Origin: Chloroflexota bacterium
GTDB taxonomy: Bacteria; Chloroflexota; Limnocylindria; Limnocylindrales; CSP1-4
Direction of reading: 5' to 3'
DNA: 59,454 nucleotides
Assembly: GCA_017881915.1 (NCBI GenBank)
Contig: JADGQK010000008.1
Coordinates: 1 to 59,454, forward strand
In this document: positions 56,658 to 59,454 of the stretch, piece after piece
Position numbering within the stretch: position 1 is the first letter of the stretch
How the letters are laid out: each line of letters begins with the position of its first letter
Translations under genes and position numbers: made by a program
Notes under the pieces: model-generated
Database searches by the model: none
Told to the model about the DNA's origin: nothing
The model's input: the letters and a program-made list of their open reading frames with translations, nothing else

Positions 56658-58193
56658 TTACGGGCTGCTGCTCGACTCCGCGCTCGGGCCGAGGATTGGA
56701 CCCGGGCTTGCGCCGGTGCCGATCGCCGGGCGGCTGCCCGGCGCGCTGAACAGTCCGGCGGCCATCGCCCGGATCCTGGCCAGGTCGGGGATCTGGACCG
56801 AGCCATAGGGAGAGACGGTGGCGGGCTTGATCAGGGGGATCCTGACCACGACCTGGTAGATCGACTTCGGGCCGATCTCCGACGCGATGGCGGCGAGGTT
56901 GGGCAGCTGGTCCCTGGGCAGGTCGGTCTCGACATCCTTGCCCACAGCAGCGATCAGGCCCGGCAGCTGCAGGACGAGGTCGGGGCTGGCCAGTTGCTTC
57001 CGAAGGGCCAGCAGGAGGGCCTGCTGGCGGGCCTGGCGGGTGAAGTCGCTCTCGCCGAGCGGATGTCGGATCCGGGCGTACGCCAGGGCGTCGGATCCGT
57101 TGAAATGGTGCGGACCGGCGGTGACCGACCAGCCCATCCGGACGCCGTAGCCGTGGTAGGTCGGGTCGTCGAGCGCCTTGGCGACGTTGATGTCGATTCC
57201 GCCGAGCGCGTCGACGAGGTTCACGAACGAGCCAAGGTCGGCAAAGACGTAGTAGTGGACCGGAATGCCCAGGAGCAATCCGACGGTGTCCTCGAGGGCC
57301 CGCATGCCGCCGGTCGGGAAGTCCTTCGGGTGGGTCTGGGCATAGCTCATCAGCGAGTTCAGCTTGGGCGCATACACCTGGCCGCCGGCCAGCGGCGTGT
57401 TCACCATGTCCCGCGGCAGGGAGACCATGCTCACCGTCCGACCGACCGGGTCGACCGACACGACCATCATCGAATCGGTCAGGGCGTGGTCTCGCCCGGC
57501 TCCCGAATCGACGCCGACCAGCAGGATGTTGATCCGGCCGCCGAAGGCCGGCAGCGGGCCACTCTGGGCGCCGGCCACGCCGCCCGCGACCGACGCACTC
57601 GAGAAGATCGAGGAGAACGCGTTCATCGCGCCCAACCCCACCGAGGCGGCGAACAGGTGCGGAACGGCGGTGACCACGAAGATCGCGGCCAGTCCCGCGG
57701 CCGCGGCGCGGCTTGGCCGCCAATCGAAGCGCTGGTCGAAGAATGCCTGGCCGGCGGCCAGGACCCGCCAGCCGAAGACCACCCCATTGACGATCAGAAG
57801 GGCGACGATCGTGCTCGGCGCAAGGGCCAGGGCGAGCAGCTGCGGAAACGGCACGAGTCGGGCGATCAGCAGCGCGATTCCGACGAGGGCGAGCGTGGGC
57901 AGGGCGAACTGCACAGCAATTCGCCAGCGCGCATTGACCAGCTGGCCGGTGCCGGGCAGGACCGACGAGAGCAGCGCGCTGAAGACCCGGCGCCGATTGC
58001 TCGGGCGATTCTCGGCCGCCACGCTCGCTCGTGCGCGGCTCCGGGCCGGATCAAGCGGGGCGGCATCGCGCTCGATCGGCCGGGCATCGCGAGTCAGCGG
58101 TCGGACGGCGGGGGGCCGCTGGCCCGCTGGGTCGCGGCTGATTCGATGGGCCTGCACGCGGGGCGCGACTCCGGCTGCGGTCTCCGACGACAC
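56658..58193 (-). CDS. LytR-CpsA-Psr (LCP) family protein with multi-span N-terminal domain
   Basis: This protein of about 511 residues has a cytoplasmic basic head (1-65). A multi-pass membrane region (70-205) follows, with SVLPGTGQLVNARWRIAVQF, a TM2-like PGxGQL motif, and helices ALVGIALLIARLVPFPQLLA and IVALLIVNGVVFGWRVL. The LCP domain (230-470) has INILLVGVDSGAGRDHALTD, MVSLPRDMVNTPLAGG, GIPVHYYVFADLGSFVNLVD and ALAYARIRHPLGESDFTRQA. LCP enzymes attach lipid-linked wall polymers to peptidoglycan. Most have one membrane span, so the multi-span head is notable. The start is uncertain: GTG 58193 lies 26 bases after a TAGACT box. Confidence 0.88.
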   Translation of the reverse strand: MSSETAAGVAPRVQAHRISRDPAGQRPPAVRPLTRDARPIERDAAPLDPARSRARASVAAENRPSNRRRVFSALLSSVLPGTGQLVNARWRIAVQFALPTLALVGIALLIARLVPFPQLLALALAPSTIVALLIVNGVVFGWRVLAAGQAFFDQRFDWRPSRAAAAGLAAIFVVTAVPHLFAASVGLGAMNAFSSIFSSASVAGGVAGAQSGPLPAFGGRINILLVGVDSGAGRDHALTDSMMVVSVDPVGRTVSMVSLPRDMVNTPLAGGQVYAPKLNSLMSYAQTHPKDFPTGGMRALEDTVGLLLGIPVHYYVFADLGSFVNLVDALGGIDINVAKALDDPTYHGYGVRMGWSVTAGPHHFNGSDALAYARIRHPLGESDFTRQARQQALLLALRKQLASPDLVLQLPGLIAAVGKDVETDLPRDQLPNLAAIASEIGPKSIYQVVVRIPLIKPATVSPYGSVQIPDLARIRAMAAGLFSAPGSRPAIGTGASPGPILGPSAESSSSP

Positions 58194-58321
58194 CGGTCCA
58201 CAACGGCCGGCCGGGGCAGAGTCTAGCAGGCCAATCGCCCGCAGGGAGAACGAACGTTCGGCCAGGACGGCGAGACAAACGCGAATCGCCCGCGGCGCAG
58301 CTGCGGGGTCGGGCAGTGCCG

Positions 58322-58365
58322 CGCCGGGCCGCTGGATCATCAACGCCGGGCCGCTGGATCATCGA
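58322..58365. repeat. 22-bp tandem repeat, two copies
   Basis: CGCCGGGCCGCTGGATCATC plus AA (58322-58343) is repeated as the same 20 bases plus GA (58344-58365). Confidence 0.85.
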
Positions 58366-58532
58366 CGCTCTGCGTGGCGACGCCGGACGGTCCCAAGTTG
58401 CCTGCCAGTCACCGCCCGGCGTCGAGCGTTTAGACGGACAACCCGGCAGCGATGTAGCGCCTGGTGGCGGCGCTCTTCTGCCGCAACAGCCCCGCGCGCC
58501 TCCGCAGCAGCCTGCAGTCGCCCCGTCCAACG

Positions 58533-58717
58533 TGTGTTCTCAGTGCATCAAACGGCAGATTCAGGCCAGAAACCGGGGGTCAGGGGTTGTCACGACCGGC
58601 TCAGTTGCCCCGAATCCATCCCGAGCCACGCTCAGGAGAGCGTAATCCTCGTCGCCGTCCTCCGGCCGACGCGGACGACGCGTCTCGAATCCCCTCGTTT
58701 GATGTTCTGAGTGCACA
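58533..58717. repeat. MITE-like element with ~30-bp terminal inverted repeats, copy 2
   Basis: The left arm (58533-58562) reads TGTGTTCTCAGTGCATCAAA and ends CGGCAGATTC. The right arm (58687-58717), reverse complemented, reads TGTGCACTCAGAACATCAAA and ends CGAGGGGATTC. The arms match those of the copy at 2232-2436, while the ~124-base interiors look unrelated. The element is intergenic, before the end of the amino-acid ATPase gene. Confidence 0.6.
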
Positions 58718-58784
58718 TGGCTGCGTTGCGGCCGAACCGGAGCACGCGCCGCGGCGCCCAGGAGGTGCCGCGGCCGGACGAGAC

Positions 58785-59454
58785 CTACAGGATCTTCGAG
58801 AGGAAGCTCTTCGTGCGTTCCTGTTGCGGGTTCGTGAAGAAGTGCTCGGGTGTGCCTTCCTCGATGATCAGGCCCTCGTCCATCATCACCATCCGGTCGG
58901 CGACCTCGCGGGCAAAGCCCATCTCGTGGCTGACAACGATCATCGTCATCCCCTCCCGGGCGAGCTCCTTCATCACTTCGAGGACCTCGCCGATCATCTC
59001 CGGGTCGAGGGCGCTGGTCGGCTCGTCGAAGAGCATCACCGCGGGGCGCATTGCCAGCGCCCGGGCGATCGCCACCCGCTGCTGCTGGCCGCCGGACAGC
59101 TGGGCCGGATAGGCGCCCTCCTTGTGCGCCAGCCCGACCCGGGCGAGGAGCTTGCGGCCCATCTCGATCGCCTCGTCTTCGTTGACCCCGCGGACCTGGA
59201 TCGGCGCCTCGATGATGTTGCCCAGGGCAGTCTTGTGTGGGAACAGGTTGAAGCGCTGGAAGACCATCCCGATCTCCTGGCGTTGGCGGGCGATGTTGCG
59301 CTCCTTGTCGGCGACGAGCTTGCCGTTCTGCTCCCGATAGCCGATCAGGTGCCCATTCACCATGATCCGGCCCTGCTGGATCTTCTCGAGATGGTTGATG
59401 CAGCGGATGAAGGTGGTCTTGCCCGAGCCCGACGGGCCGCACACGACCACCACC
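58785..59454 (-). CDS. Polar amino-acid ABC transporter ATP-binding protein, partial
   Basis: The gene is cut by the right edge, so about 20-30 N-terminal residues are missing. The visible 223 codons contain Walker [20 protein letters not shown]-loop [20 protein letters not shown], signature [20 protein letters not shown], Walker [21 protein letters not shown] and the switch His in [19 protein letters not shown]. The NHLE, FNLFPH and [10 protein letters not shown] details are those of GlnQ/HisP-type importers for glutamine, glutamate or other polar amino acids. The permease and binding protein should lie beyond the window. Confidence 0.93.
   Translation of the reverse strand, partial: VVVVCGPSGSGKTTFIRCINHLEKIQQGRIMVNGHLIGYREQNGKLVADKERNIARQRQEIGMVFQRFNLFPHKTALGNIIEAPIQVRGVNEDEAIEMGRKLLARVGLAHKEGAYPAQLSGGQQQRVAIARALAMRPAVMLFDEPTSALDPEMIGEVLEVMKELAREGMTMIVVSHEMGFAREVADRMVMMDEGLIIEEGTPEHFFTNPQQERTKSFLSKIL

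Larger units (their letters stand above)
58194..58784. other. 591-base intergenic region with tandem repeat and inverted-repeat element
   Basis: It holds the probable -10 box of the LCP gene (TAGACT, minus strand, 58225-58220), a 22-base tandem repeat, and the second copy of the inverted-repeat element. No protein gene is supported. Confidence 0.6.

Noticed and set aside
1-59454. Search for transposases, integrases, phage genes and toxin-antitoxin pairs
   Set aside because: No encoded protein in the window carries their signatures; the only mobile-like sequences are the non-coding inverted-repeat elements.

Overview
The window is a GC-rich bacterial chromosome segment, roughly two thirds GC or more by eye. 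It carries two F420-type oxidoreductases, an ATP-dependent DNA ligase, MreB/MreC, a Wzm/Wzt-type polysaccharide ABC exporter, an LCP-family ligase and no outer-membrane or LPS genes. Many starts use GTG and sit 6-10 nt after a TANNNT box, which suggests leaderless mRNAs. Together this fits a Chloroflexota bacterium of the Limnocylindria/Ellin6529 kind. That placement is inference; an actinobacterium is the main alternative. I see no transposase, integrase, CRISPR array or rRNA operon.

Layout. 1-3.8 kb: the N-terminus of a molybdopterin oxidoreductase (left edge), a GT2 glycosyltransferase with a flippase-like membrane protein, an inverted-repeat element, an F420/PPOX enzyme and a MarR regulator. 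3.9-7.6 kb: a four-gene quaternary-amine (choline/betaine) ABC operon. 7.8-16.4 kb: an LLM F420 enzyme, a GNAT, a DNA ligase, a rhodanese-like protein, a class V aminotransferase, several unknowns and a helix-turn-helix/TOBE regulator. 16.5 kb: a tRNA-Ile with anticodon UAU. 16.6-25.5 kb: a NERD-like membrane protein, a giant LuxR-type ATPase regulator without the P-loop lysine, a small Cys-rich protein, a two-component system, a cupredoxin lipoprotein and an AlaX editing protein. 25.6-27.6 kb: mreB-mreC.

27.6-52.1 kb is a large surface-polysaccharide locus. It holds dTDP-L-rhamnose synthesis (rmlA, B, D, C), a secreted caspase-like protein, a polyprenol-phosphate sugar synthase, a GT4, a DUF3048 lipoprotein and a 15-residue-repeat membrane protein. 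Next comes a tightly overlapping eight-gene run: an acyltransferase, an aminotransferase, a Gfo/Idh oxidoreductase, a UDP-sugar dehydrogenase, a UDP-sugar 2-epimerase and three GT4 enzymes. The first five match the five steps from UDP-GlcNAc to UDP-ManNAc(3NAc)A. A further glycosyltransferase, the Wzt/Wzm exporter, another GT4 and a second UDP-sugar dehydrogenase finish the locus. The genes could therefore make activated rhamnose and di-N-acetyl-mannosaminuronic acid, assemble a polymer inside the cell and export it. The LCP protein at 56.7-58.2 kb could attach the polymer to the wall.

52.2-59.5 kb: a parvulin-type foldase, MazG with an odd N-terminal extension, RNase PH and RdgB (an RNA/nucleotide-sanitation cluster), the LCP protein, a second copy of the inverted-repeat element, and a polar amino-acid ABC ATPase cut by the right edge.
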